NCBI GenBank assembly: GCA_037127255.1
Contig: JBANSL010000002.1
Coordinates: forward strand, 93,712,519 to 93,776,518
DNA length: 64,000 nt
Direction: 5' to 3'
DNA from: Persicaria tinctoria
Lineage: Eukaryota > Streptophyta > Magnoliopsida > Caryophyllales > Polygonaceae
The notes under the pieces: model-generated
What the model was told of the DNA's origin: nothing
The model's input: the letters and a program-made list of their open reading frames with translations, nothing else
Database searches by the model: none
Translations under genes and position numbers: made by a program
Shown here: positions 34,069 through 44,958 of the stretch, piece after piece
How the letters are laid out: each line of letters begins with the position of its first letter
How positions within the stretch are numbered: the stretch's first letter is position 1

Positions 34069-36126
34069 AAAAAATAATCAATAAAATAACTACAATTTTA
34101 AATGCCATCTTTATCTAAATAAGAGTAACAACAAAGCACCTAAAACACAGCTTCTATCACCCAACTTGTATCATATGGACGGATTTAGGGTCTAGACATG
34201 ACCAAAATCTACATTAGCAAACAGACTTAAATTCCATAAACCTAAATCCACAAGCTAAAAATGACTGTGACAATAATTTAAAAATGAGTATGATGGCAGC
34301 CGTGAATAAGGGGAATATGAACATGGATGTTGTAAGTATGACAGCAACGAGTATGACAATAACGGTTGAGGAAGGAAAAATGTGCAACCATAACAACGAG
34401 TATGACAGTAACGAGTATGTCATTATTTAACCCCATTCAATGTAACCCTTATAAATATATATATATAAGTTGATCCATTTTTTTGCCAAAAAAAAAAACA
34501 ATGATTGTCTACAAATCCAAGAATATCCGGAGATCCATTTCAAGATTCAAAGGCAAACAACCACCCCCCGTAAACTCAAGCAGTTTTCCATTCACAAAAC
34601 TAAGAGGCTCTCAGTACTCTTATGAAGTATACTGATCAAAATAAGAGGCATTGTAGTGTAATTTTTGACAACTATAGACAAACAAAACCCCCAATTTGAA
34701 AATCGTCAACGTGATACTCCATAAGTACCACCTATCACACAATACAAGAAACATACACATTTAAAACATGAAATAGAAGCTGCAAAATAAATTAATTTTT
34801 TTCAAAACCTGTTTACAAAGCTCTCTACTCTTATTAAGTAGCCTTAAAAACAACAGGTATCATAAATTTTGCCAATTTTATACAAACAAAGCCCCCAATT
34901 CATAAATTCATACATCATAAATCCCTAAATTTCAACCCTAAAAACCCTAATTGGAACCAATACAATCCCTAAAGCTGAATTAGTAAATCCCTAAAGATGG
35001 GATTTTCGATTTATAAATTGAGGCAAATTAACAAACAACATTCCCTAAATCGATGCACTATACTGTAAATAATTACCTCTGGGAATTAGTCGTCGCCCGG
35101 GAAGTCCCTTGTTACCTTGATAAGATTATTGTCTCCATCGAAGCAGTTAAGAGCTCGTAGTCGCCGGCGTCGTCGCTCCTCTCGTTTGTTCCACTGGCGC
35201 TGACGGATTCGAGGACCACATAAAAATCGACGGACTCCCTCTCGCTCATCTGCAAAGAATCGTCTCTGCCTCCCTCGTCCTCCATGTTTAACGTGTACTT
35301 TTTCTTTTGTTTTAATTACTTTTATTTACTGAAGAAAAGTTAACGGGACTGTTAGAAAAACAAACGGAAGGGCACGAGGCGAAATTTTACCAAACCTCAG
35401 GGGTATCACGCGAATTATGTAAAACTTTTGTACACCCCGCGAAATAAGCTATACCTTAAGGGTACCTCGCGAAATTTCCGTTTTTAAAATGAGGAAAAAG
35501 CTTCACAGATATGATCGCAGTTCCATTATAATTCAAACAAACCAATAGCTCGAAGACTAAAACCTAGTTTACACTAAAGCATTCAAGAATATGAAATGTA
35601 AGCAAAGATAAATGAAAACAATTAAACAAAATCCCTTACCTGAATGAACATAAATCGACCAACAACAGGAAGAAGAGGAGAAATAAGGAGTAGCCCTAGA
35701 TTCAAAAAAATGAAACGAACATCAAGCCGGGATCAACAATTTGTGAATTGGAATCAACCACTTGAATTCACACTCAAAAACTAAGGAAAGAGATAATAAA
35801 ATAGGGAGAGAGGAAGAAAGACCTGAGAAGGCAGGAGACCTGGATGATAGAGAGTTTGGTGTTGAGGTCAGCGAGGGAGCGAGAGGAAGGGACGAGAGGA
35901 CAGCCAGGGGCCATGGGAGAAAGAGAGATTTTTTTCTTGGGCTTCTAATGGCGGACGTGAGAAGAGAGCGAGCGAGACTCCATGGAGTTAGGTCGAGCAA
36001 GCCAAGAGACAAGAAGAAGGCGCAATGGGAGGCGGTGTTGAGAGCGGCGATGGTCGGTGAGGGAAGAAGAGTTGGCGGTTGGATCTGGCCTCCTGAGAGG
36101 TTAGGGTTCCTCACGGGTAAAAGTAA

Positions 36127-36296
36127 GGGTGTGTTTTCCCCAAAATTTCATTTAAGGGATGGAGGAGATCTCCACCCACTCCACCTCCTCTACCCCCCCC
36201 CCCCCCCCCCCCCCCCCCAAGGTAGAAAAAAAGACCCTATCTCCACCCCCTTCCACCTCCTCCACCTCTTAAAAAGAGGGGGAGGAAAACAGGGCC
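36127..36296. mobile_element. Tourist-like MITE inside CACTA
   Basis: Ends GGGTGTGTTTTCCCC and GGAGGAAAACAGGGCC are inverted repeats with a TAA duplication (36124-36126 and 36297-36299). It contains a poly(C) tract of about 28 bases (36191-36218). 170 bp. Confidence 0.75.
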
Positions 36297-37361
36297 TAAA
36301 ACAGAAGGAAAAATGAAGGAAAGTGTTAACTTTCAAATCTGCGTGTTTGCAATTTTTTTCTGATTTTTTTTATATTGATTAAAAAAATAAGATTAATAAG
36401 ATGTTGTCATTTTTATTTTTTACATCTTAAATTTAAAAACACCGAGATTATAAAATAATTTAGCATATATGTTTTTTTGATAGATGTCAATGTTCCGAAT
36501 CCGATGTTAGATGACATAATTCTAGTAATTTTTGTTTCAACCTGTACTCACTTATCAGAAACAATTATTAATTTTTTTAATAATATTGACTTATTATTAA
36601 ATAAAGATTGTCTAAAATCATAAATGTTTATGTTGGGTTTTATAGTTGATTAAATTATTAGCCCTTGCAAACTTACTTTATGTTATTCAATTTGAATTAT
36701 AGCTCAAAAATAATTTCATTTAAAATTTTCTAAACTTATTAAATAGAAGCAATAATGTTTTCCCCTATAAGTAGTGATGAAACTAATATTTCCTCACTAA
36801 ATCGTTGTTTCAACGACAAAAATATTTCTCATAAAACATCAACATATGGAAAGGAATTGAAACTTTTTTCATTAATAAATTTAAGAAATTTTTCATATTT
36901 TATCCAAGCCAATAACGTCGAAAATGGAGTTTCCTCGTTGATCAGTATATTTAGCAACAAATTTTTTCCTTGAGAAATAAATACTTTTAGCGAGTAATTA
37001 CAATATTTATCACTAATAAATTTGGCGGGTTTTACATAATTCCCACCAAACAAATAACGACAAAATTAAAAATTCCTCGATGAATGTATTTTTAGCGATG
37101 AAAACATTCCTCAATAAAAACTTCAAATTCGTCGCTATTTTCCTCATGCATTATGCGACTACATTGTGCTAACAATTAGCGACGAGTCAAAAAATTTGTC
37201 GTTGAATACCACTTTTAATGAGGAATATAGGTTTCTTGCTAAAGTTCACGTCCCATTTTATGAGGAGTGGATATGTTTGTCGCCAAAGCCCACATTTACC
37301 GAGGAAAAATAATTCATCGCTAAAATTTTGGTCGCTAAAAAGCTTTTCTGTTGTAGTGCCT

Positions 37362-37861
37362 CTCTTCTATTTCCTTTAAGGGCTCTGCACACTCTATTAT
37401 CGTCGGAAATGGTGGTCGTCTTGCTACTTCAGGGATTGGCCACGCCAAATTACAGACCCCAACCCACCCACTGCACCTCAACAATGTCCTCATTACCTCA
37501 AAGATTGTCAAAAAACCTTATCTCTGTCCGCCGGTTCACTACTGACAACAACGTTTCCCTTGTGTTTGATCCCTATGGTTTCTCTATGAACGATCTTACA
37601 ACGGGGGTTACTCGCATGAGATGTAACAGCACCGGGGAGCTCTACCCTGTCACACCACCTCCCGCGTCTAGTCAGTCGTGCCCGGTCGCCCTCTCGACAT
37701 CGTCGTCCAGTCTGTGGCATGCACGCCTGGGCCATCCCAGTTCTGCCGTTCTAGATGTCCTCCCTTCCTAGATTCTTGTCACCTGTACTAAAGACACACG
37801 CTCTGGTTTATGCTTTTCCTGCCAACTAGGCAAACATGCCAGACTGCCGTTCCAACGGTCT
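37362..37861 (+). pseudogene. Copia pre-integrase region, broken
   Basis: Continues the Copia pol frame after the CACTA element. Recognisable pieces: NNVLIT-type core, KNLISVRRF, the zinc-binding pre-integrase segment LWHARLGHPS and CFSCQLGKHARLPF. The frame is broken twice: a one-base gain in an A run at about 37510-37516, and a TAG at 37769-37771, after which the same frame continues into integrase. Confidence 0.85.
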
Positions 37862-38530
37862 TTGACCTCTACCCTTGCTCCCTTTGATATCATTCATAGT
37901 GACATTTGGACCTCTCCTGTTCCTAGCAAGGAGGGTCACAAGTACTACCTCTTGTTTCTTGATGATTACACTCATTACTTATGGGTCTTCCACTTGCATT
38001 TCAAGTCCCAAGTGTTTCCTGTCTTTACCAGATTCCATACCTACATCAAAACACAGTTTCACATATCCATAAAATGTTTCCAATGTGACAATGGTCGTGA
38101 ATTTGACAACAAAGACTTTCACTCTATCTCCTATCGTTTGTCTTGCCCTTATACTTCTCAGCAGAATGGCAATGCTGAACGAATCATTAGAACCATTACA
38201 AACATGATGCGCCCTCTCCTCTTCCACACATCTATTCCCCTTCCCTATTGGCCTCACGCCTTATCCACCACATGTTATCTCCTAAACATTCTCCCTTCCA
38301 CTACCCTACACCATCGCTCGCCAACTCATGCACTTTATTACGCCATGTCTAGGTACGATCACCTTCGCACCTTCGGGTGCTTGTGTTTCCCAAACCAGTC
38401 CTCCACAGCCACACACAAGCTTCACCCGCGCTCCACTCCATGTGTCTTCCTAGGCTATCTGTCTGATCATCGTGGTTACCTTTGGCTCGATATCAAGACA
38501 CATAACTTATTGTGTCGCGTCATGTCACGT
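37862..38530 (+). pseudogene. Copia integrase core
   Basis: The D,D,E catalytic residues are all visible: IIHSDIW, FQCDNGREFD and QQNGNAERI. It is followed by the usual Copia segment (FGCLCFPN, CVFLGYLSDHRGY). Near 38510-38520 the frame shifts; the next segment HVTFDESRFPF is read in another frame (38512-38751). In the normal order this leads into RT. Confidence 0.88.
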
Positions 38531-38825
38531 TTGATGAGTCTCGCTTTCCCTTTTCTCCTCCTCCTCTCCCGTCTTCCACACCTCCTGTGTCTCAGTCAGA
38601 GTCAGAGTCACCTTTCCCGCACTTCCTTTTCCCCCAGAGCTCTCCCGGTGCTCCTGCCTCTCCCCCTCCCCCACCCCACCGGCCCCTACCACCAGACCAC
38701 ACACCCGCAGCGTTTCCGGTGTCTTCCGACCCCGTCAGATCGTCTCGATGACCACCGCACATCACCCCGCCGCTCAACACCATGCCTACACCCCTCTGTC
38801 AGATCACCATGTTGCGATGCTGTAT

Positions 38826-40236
38826 GTGGCTCTTCCGTCACAAGTTCCGCTCTGATGGGACGTTGGAGCGCTACAAAGCACGTCTTGTGGTCAACGATCG
38901 ATCTCAGAAGTTAGGTATTGATTGTGATGAGACCTTCAGCCCCGTGGTCAAGCCTGCCACTATCCGAGTGGTGTTGAGCTTAGCTCTGTCGCGCAAATGG
39001 GCCATTCATCAGTTGGATGTCAAGAACGCTTTTCTGCATGGTCACCTGAATGAGATAGTCTACATGTTTCAGCCGCCGGGGTTTGCTCATGTTGATCGTC
39101 CCAAGCACGTCTGTCTCCTGAAGCGCTCTCTGTATGGTCTAAAACAGGCTCCGCGAGCTTGGTTACAGCGCTTTGCTTCTCATTTGCTCCGCTTGGGTTT
39201 TATTGGCAGGCGCTCGGATTCGTCCCTGTTCATCTATCGCAGAGGCTCCGACATGGCATTTCTGTTACTGTATGTTGACAACATCATTCTCACCGCCTCT
39301 TCTGATGCTCTTCGGACGTTGATTATTTCACAGCTAAGTGCTGAGTTCGCCATGTCAGATTTGGGTCAGTTGTCTTACTTCTTGGGAGTTGCTATTCAGC
39401 GGCATGCGTCTGGGCTATTTCTCTCACATAGTAAGTATGCTGTTGAGATTGTTGCTCGGGTTAAGATGAGTAACTGCAATCCTGTCGCCACCCCTGTCGA
39501 TACATCCAACAAGCTTAACGCTCACTCTGGTTCTTTGGTTGATGATCCGACATTGTATAGGAGCCTTGCCGGTGCTCTTCAGTATCTCACCTTCACCAGA
39601 CCTGATATCAGTTACGCCGTTCAGCAGATCTGCTTGTTCATGCATGCAGCCAGGGAACCCCACTTTCATGCCTTAAAGTGGATCATTCGGTACATCAGCG
39701 GCACACTCGAGCTCGGCACCACGATCACTCCTTCCTCTAAGCTTTACCTTGTTGCTTATACTGATGCGGATTGGGGTGGTTGTCCTGACACGCGTCGCTC
39801 CACGTCTGGTTACTGTGTCTTCCTCAACGACACCCTTGTGTCGTGGTCGGCCAAGCGTCAGTCTGTCATGTCTCGCTCCAGCGCTGAGGCCGAATACAGG
39901 GGTGTTGCCAACGTTGTCTCCGAGTGCTCTTGGCTCCGCAATCTCTTTCTTAAGCTCCGTTGCCCTCTTCAGAAGGCCACTCTGGTCTACACTGACAACG
40001 TCTCCGCCGTCTACCTGGCTAGCAACCCAGTCCAGCATCAACGCATGAAGCACATTGAGCTTGATCTCCACTTCGTCAGGGACAAGGTTGCCATTGGACA
40101 TGTCCGTGTTCTACATGTCCCGTCCTTATATCAATACGCTGATATATTCACCAAGGGTTTACCTAGACAATTGTTCATTGATTTTCGTTCCAGTCTCACT
40201 GTACGGACCCCTCCCGTTTCGACTGCGGGGGTTTGA
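38826..40236 (+). pseudogene. Copia reverse transcriptase and RNase H
   Basis: Starts in WLFRHKFRSDGTLERYKARLVV and runs through KPATIRVVLSLAL, QLDVKNAFLHG, LKQAPRAW, the catalytic box LLYVDNIIL, then SYFLGV, YRSLAGALQYLTFTRPDI, and the Copia RNase H (YTDADWGGCPDTRRSTSGY, SRSSAEAEYR, HIELDLHFVRD). The region is open for about 470 codons. Two faults matter: the RT box is YVDN instead of YVDD, losing a metal-binding Asp, and the frame is disconnected from integrase. The TGA stop at 40234-40236 is made by the first three bases of the 3' LTR. Confidence 0.9.
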
Positions 40237-40371
40237 TAGATTACATAGGTCTCCTCTTGTATAGTGGGCTAAAAGCCCGTTAAGGCCCAATGCCTTTGTA
40301 ACCTATATATATGATTATCAATGAATGGAAACCCTCAAGGGAGGACTTTACATCAATTCTGTCATTCTACA
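40234..40371 (+). repeat. 3' LTR of Copia (138 bp)
   Basis: Same length as the 5' LTR with 5 substitutions by my count and no gaps. Directly preceded by a short purine tract (GCGGGGG), a plausible polypurine tract, and followed by the target duplication ATGTT. Confidence 0.92.
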
Positions 40372-40676
40372 ATGTTTAATTTTCAAACGTGCATAACTTT
40401 TTACTCGAGTAACGGATTACTCGAGTAACGGATTGAGATTTATAATATATCAAAACGAAGTTATCAGTGAGAAAAACAAGTATAGGTAACTTGTCAGATT
40501 AATGGAGGGGCGAATGCTCCCCCTTTCCCCTCCCCGACTCCGCCTATGCCAAACATCATGATAACTATGCCCCTATCTGATATTGATATACTCTTGCTAA
40601 ACGTCCTCTAAGAATTGCTTATAAGTGAGAGAATATAATACTTTGTAGGCAGGCTATATGCACAATCAACACCAAT

Positions 40677-40920
40677 GACCTCTTGCCCTAGTGGTAAGAC
40701 TGGGTGCTTACTTGTGCCTCACTACCATGAGGTCAAGGGTTCAAATCCCACTATAAGCAATTTGTGCTATAGTGGGTACTCATGCCTTGGTTTACCTTGA
40801 CATGGGTTAGCCTGTCTTGCGGCTTGCCGCTTGGCTTACCCGGCTCGAGTGTCAGGCTAGTACTCGGCCCGTGAAGGATTAGTCGATAACCTCGGAATAT
40901 CCACGTCATACAAAAAAAAA
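40677..40920 (+). mobile_element. tRNA-derived SINE
   Basis: Has an A box (TAGTGGTAAGACTGG near 40690) and a B box (GGTTCAAATCC, 40738-40748), the internal Pol III promoter, then an unrelated ~160-bp body and an A9 tail. AACACCAAT before it and AACACTAAT at the tail form a likely 9-bp target duplication with one mismatch. Total about 244 bp. I cannot name the family. Confidence 0.75.
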
Positions 40921-40927
40921 CACTAAT

Positions 40928-41347
40928 AATGTATCTAAAAAATAATACAGTACTGTACTAATTAAAGGTGGCAAAACACTAGTAAACAGAAATTAAAGGA
41001 AGAACCGGAAATCAGTGATAATGAGGCCCAATGTCATATCCCAAAAAGTCCAAGCCCATTTAGTCTCAGTTTATCATCCCATATCCATCACCAAATTCAC
41101 CATGTTGTATTGCTGTGCGATGTAATCCCGGCGACATGGTATATCAGACTACAAGTTTTGAGATGTATTCCTAAACACGAACCTTCTTCAATGTCATAAC
41201 CTCATGTGGCTGAGTGGCTCAGTCAACTATGACATGGTATCGGTGCTACATTTTAGTAGAAAGGGGCTCATGTCACGATTCTAGTATAAATGTATTTTAA
41301 AAATAAATCTTTGTCCAGGTAGTTCGATTCAACCACTCTATATTTAA
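40928..41347. other. Spacer
   Basis: No gene recognised. Mixed AT-rich sequence between the SINE and the Tourist-like element. Confidence 0.5.
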
Positions 41348-41514
41348 GGTTGCGTTTGACAAAATGGTATCTGCTGGAGTAGCTGAAACTGTTTGATTAT
41401 TTGTGTTACACATAGGTTAATAAGTTAGTATAGTGTTTGGTAACCCTAGCTGTTATAGTAGCTGATGAAAATTTATGAATAAAAAATCAAAAGCTCTGAA
41501 AAGTTTGGGTGAGT

Positions 41515-42110
41515 AACTGTTGAAAAACTTTGTAAGCCTTCTGTCCTGGTGGGTATCCAATGAACACACACTTCCTTGCAGTAGCATCAAATTTTCCCCT
41601 TTGTGACTTGGGAATGAGAGCATAACACAAACATCTCATTACTCTCAGTCTATCATAATCAGGAGGTTTGAGAAATAAGGATTCATAAGGGGATTTTCAT
41701 TTAAGGACAGATGATGGCATGAGATTGATTAGAAAAGTAGCTGTGAGAATGCACTCACCCCAAAATTGAGGAGGGAGATTAGCATTCAATCTAAGAGCTC
41801 GGGTTGTTTCCACAAGATGACGGCGCTTCCTCTCAACTCGCCCGTTTTGCTCAGGCACTCCAGGTGTGGACCGGTAATGAACAACCCCTTTTGAATCCAA
41901 AAACTCCTTGAGTTTGTGGTTAACAAACTCAGTGCCATTGTCAGTCATAACCCTCTTGATCACCCCATCAAACTGTTTCTCAACAAACACAAAGAAATTA
42001 GTGATCAATTGAAAGACCTGCTCTTTGCTTCTGATGAGAAAGGTCCAAGTACTCCTTGTACAATCATCAACGATTGTAAGGAAGTACTTGATGCCACATA
42101 AAAGCAGTTG
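41515..42110 (-). pseudogene. Copia integrase, C-terminally truncated
   Basis: Begins CGIKYFLTIVDDCTRSTW, then the second and third catalytic residues in VMTDNGTEFVN and PGVPEQNGRVERK. A TGA at 41699-41697 follows MPSSVLK, and the same frame runs on through RLRVMRCLCYALIPKS and CVFIGYPPGQKAY before the element ends. Confidence 0.85.
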
Positions 42111-43142
42111 TTCGGTAAGGACCCCAAAGGTCTAAATGAATCAATTCAAAAGGCATCTCAGCTTGGGATATACTCTTAGCAAAAGGAAGGTTGTGTTGTT
42201 TGGATAACAAACAAGAATCACAAAAGAAATCATCCACCAGCAAATTCTTACAGTCATTCAGATGCTTCATCTTAGAGAGAGATAAATGTCCTAAACGGGA
42301 ATGTATTAAACTCAACTTACTGGCATCAGTCAGACCAGCAAATGAAGAGCTATGACTAGTGTCTTTATTCGAACAACTACCGATTATTGTACTCCTGCCT
42401 ACAGGTGGGAAATGACATGGACGACCTTCAAAATGGTAAAGACCATCAACTCTGCTTCCTTGAGCAATAACACGACTAGATGAAGTGTCCTGTAAAGCAC
42501 AGTGTGATTTGTAGAATAAGAACACTAGCCCATCATTATCCAGCAGCTTGGAGACAGACATAAGATGGTGATGAAAGTGAGGCATATATAAAACATCTCT
42601 CAAAATTATAGTATATGTAACCCTTACAGTCCCAGCACAATGGACCTGTTGGATCACCCCATCTAGAAATCCAATAATAATTGGTTTCTTCAAACTATGC
42701 AATTCAAGGAACAATGACTCATCAAATGTGATATGGTTTGTTGCTCCTGAATCGATGATCCAACTTTGTGTAGTTGCAACATTATTGACAAATGGAATGA
42801 CTGTAACCATACATGCAAAGTTTACAACCCCTTGCATATCAGGTGAAGTGGCCACTTCTTTCCCTCGAACCTTCCTGACAGCATCTGCAATTATAGCATT
42901 TATCATATGCTCGTCGGGCATAGGCCTATCATGGCCTGCAGTATGAGATTCGACATCAACAACCAGAGGATGATTAGCCTGAGGAGTTCCTTCAACATTC
43001 CCAACAAACTTGTTGGAACCTGCAGGCTTCTCACTGATCTGAGCCTTATATACTCCCTGTACCAGTCGGGTATTTTGACAAGCTTGAAACAAGAATCCTT
43101 CAGATGGCCCTTTTCTTTGCAATAAGTGCAAGTCCTGTCCAT
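42067..43142 (-). pseudogene. Copia zinc knuckle, protease and pre-integrase, broken
   Basis: The knuckle CTYCKEKGHLKDSC fits CX2CX4HX4C-type spacing with small deviation. After a frame change near 43065 the frame gives the protease active site WIIDSGATNHIT, then a pre-integrase region (SRLGHLSLSKMKHL, CDSCLLSKQHNLPF) and the first integrase Asp (LIHLDLWGPYR). The frame breaks again near 42105, where integrase continues in another frame. Confidence 0.85.
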
Positions 43143-43160
43143 CTTGGCTTTCTTATAGTC

Positions 43161-44054
43161 TTATTTGTAGCCCTTCTTATACTCAGGCTTATAGTCACCT
43201 ATGCGCTCATTTCCTTTGCCTGATGATTGGCCTTTTTCAGACTTGGAATTACCGAACCTGCCTGCAACAAGTATCACATGGGATGCAGACAATTTAGAGG
43301 TGATTTCCTTTTGGCGCTCAATTTGAGTGGCCATTTGGAAAGCTCGATTAACATATGGGAGGGGGTCCATTGCAAGTATACTGTTTCTGATGTTCTCAAA
43401 GGAATCACCGAGTCCCATGAGAAATTGCATTAGTTTAGTGGTTGCTTCCCTTTCCGGTATCTTCTTCAAAATCAAGCATGTGCACTTCATCACCCCGCAG
43501 GTACATGTGGGAGTACCTTGCAGCGTTTGTAATTCATCCCAAGCCCGTTTACGTTTGCCAAAGTAGGCCGACACAAACAAGTTTTTTTGCTTGATGTCTG
43601 TGATTTCCCTCTGAAGATGGTAGATTAATGGCGCGTTGGACTCTGCGAACCTCTCATTTATCTCATCCCAAAGTTCCTTCGCTGATGTCACGTACATGAA
43701 GTTTTTTGCGAGCTCAGCTTTCATTGAGTTTAACACCCAACACATGACCATGTAATCGCATCTGATCCATCGATCTAGGTCAACGGTTCCTTCCTCTAGA
43801 CGAATACAGACTCCAGTGATGAAACAAAGCTTCATCTTGGCTCCAAGAGCCATTCGTATTCCCCTGCTTCAGCTTTGGAAATTAGCGCCTGTGAACTGGA
43901 CGCCAACTAGCTGCATTCCAGGGTGGTCTGAGTTTATTAAGTGCAGTGGATCTGATGGATTGCCGCCTGGAGTCATATGAAATCCACCAGTTCCACCAAT
44001 TCCTTCATCGACGTTCCCAGTAGAGCCAACTCTCTCAGATATTTCAACTATCAT
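43161..44054 (-). pseudogene. Copia gag, broken
   Basis: Starts at ATG 44054. The N-terminal Copia gag segment reads SDHPGMQLVGVQFTGANFQS, then TGA at 43871-43869 where the family has Trp, then the same frame continues SRGIRMALGAKMKL through the gag body (WIRCDYMVMCWVLNSM, RDPLPYVNRAF-like) to a second in-frame stop TAA at 43163-43161, just before the zinc knuckle. Confidence 0.85.
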
Positions 44055-44490
44055 GAACGCACTAATCTCGATCTATTTCTAAAAATTCCATAAACAATGT
44101 CCAGAAACACAAGTGAATACTCAAGAATCTGATCAAGTACAGACCGAATAAGCGGAAAACAGACAGATTGCAAATCACAAAAGAACGAGCAAATCATATC
44201 ACAAACGAAAACAATCAATACCAAAACACCGATCAACTGTAATCGTCACAAACGAGAATCTTATCACAAGCGAAAACAATCAACACCAAATCACGGATCA
44301 AATGTAATCGCAATTCAGATTCGAAAAAAAAAAAACAGATCTCGACAAATTCTGTCCTGATCTGAGCAATTATCAACCTAATACCAGGTAGACAACTAGG
44401 AGTCAACCGAATTGATAAGAATCAACTCCTCAATCATAGAATCGCATGAAATCAACTAAGATCGAACCAAATCCAGCTCTCTGCTAGACA

Positions 44491-44505
44491 GTGGCTCTGA
44501 TACCA
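44491..44505 (-). other. Primer-binding site of the second Copia
   Basis: Minus strand TGGTATCAGAGCCAC directly follows the LTR. Its first 13 bases are perfectly complementary to the 3' end of initiator tRNA-Met plus CCA, and so to the tRNA gene at 21603-21674 in this window. Confidence 0.9.
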
Positions 44506-44837
44506 TGTTAAGATTCAGCTTCCAAGCTGAATCTGTTGTTCAGTAAACATAGATTGACAAGCTTTACATGATCACAATGATAGCCTCAGATCTAGAACAA
44601 ATTGAATCTATGTGAATTGAAGCAAGTAACGAGAGAATAAAGGAGAAGAGGAAAACCAGGTTTGTATGAATGTGTGCTCTTGATTATTATTATTATATTA
44701 AAACTTACTTTTGTACAATGACACAACCGGTATTTATAGGCCTAGTTAGTTGAGCTGATGACATCACACTTATTCAGTTGTAACCTCTTAACAACCAAGC
44801 AAACCGTAACTAACATTCCAGCTACGTATTGACTACA
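44506..44837 (-). repeat. LTR of the second Copia
   Basis: The inner edge (plus-strand TGTTAAG at 44506) is fixed by the adjacent primer-binding site. The outer edge at about 44837 (minus TGTAGTC) is my best guess, giving 332 bp with TG...CA ends. On the minus strand CCTATAAATACC near 44735 is a good TATA box. There is no second LTR for comparison. Confidence 0.65.
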
Positions 44838-44958
44838 TATACTCTATAGATTTCAGAAGGTAATTAAACTAAGATCTTATATTTATTGCATTTAGAACTA
44901 CATAATATTAAAATCATAAGCTTCAAAAAGTTACTTTCTTTTGCCAAACGGAGCCTAA

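Larger units (their letters stand above)
32419..35480. mobile_element. Mutator-like element (MULE), 3.06 kb, non-autonomous
   Basis: Long inverted repeats of about 330 bp (32419-32750 and 35151-35480), beginning CGGAAATTTCGCGAGG, are flanked by the perfect 9-bp duplication TTTTTAAAA (32410-32418 and 35481-35489). Long TIRs and a 9-bp duplication are diagnostic of Mutator-like elements. No MURA transposase is visible in the interior, which is mostly non-coding and includes two tRNA-like sequences in opposite orientation. The TIR arms are nearly identical, implying a young insertion. It sits inside the CACTA element. Confidence 0.93.
29631..37358. mobile_element. CACTA (En/Spm-type) element, 7.7 kb, non-autonomous
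   Basis: Begins CACTACAACAAAAG and ends CTTTTCTGTTGTAGTG, the classic CACTA inverted termini, with a 3-bp duplication CCT on both sides (29628-29630 and 37359-37361). The first ~400 bp and last ~600 bp hold many copies of TTTAGCGAGGAAAT-like motifs in both orientations, which in this superfamily bind the transposase. I find no TNPD/TNPA-like transposase. The interior contains a ~167-bp tandem duplication, a Mutator-like element, a Tourist-like MITE and tRNA-like sequences. It is inserted in the Copia protease region. Confidence 0.92.
28808..40371 (+). mobile_element. Copia LTR retrotransposon, whole insertion including nested elements
   Basis: Bounded by two 138-bp LTRs (TG...CA) and the 5-bp target duplication ATGTT (28803-28807 and 40372-40376). 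Without the CACTA element inside it, it would be about 3.8 kb. It retains a primer-binding site, a short protease fragment, the pre-integrase region, integrase, RT and RNase H, in Copia order, but most of gag is missing and the reading frame is broken at several points. The two LTRs differ at 5 of 138 positions by my count, suggesting a fairly recent insertion. Non-autonomous today. Confidence 0.92.
41515..44837 (-). mobile_element. Second Copia element, 3'-truncated and decayed
   Basis: Minus-strand order: LTR, primer-binding site, gag, zinc knuckle, protease, pre-integrase, integrase, then the sequence stops at GYPPGQKAYKVF near 41540. RT, RNase H and the 3' LTR are missing. It shows at least three in-frame stop codons and two frameshifts. 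Unlike the Copia at 28.8 kb it has a long gag, so it belongs to a different family. Confidence 0.88.
41348..44955. mobile_element. Tourist-like element split by a truncated Copia
   Basis: Outer ends GGTTGCGTTTGACAAAA and TTTTGCCAAACGGAGCC are inverted repeats with three mismatches, flanked by TAA on both sides (41345-41347 and 44956-44958). The pieces at about 41348-41515 and 44838-44955 would make a ~290-bp MITE; the material between is Copia. Confidence 0.55.

Noticed and set aside
35722..36316. Long open frames on both strands beside the Tourist-like MITE
   Set aside because: Low-complexity Ser/Leu/Pro or Arg/Gly content, partly spanning a poly(C) tract; no domain.
39424..40101. Minus-strand open frames opposite the Copia RT/RNase H
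   Set aside because: They are antisense shadows of the pol frame with no family features.
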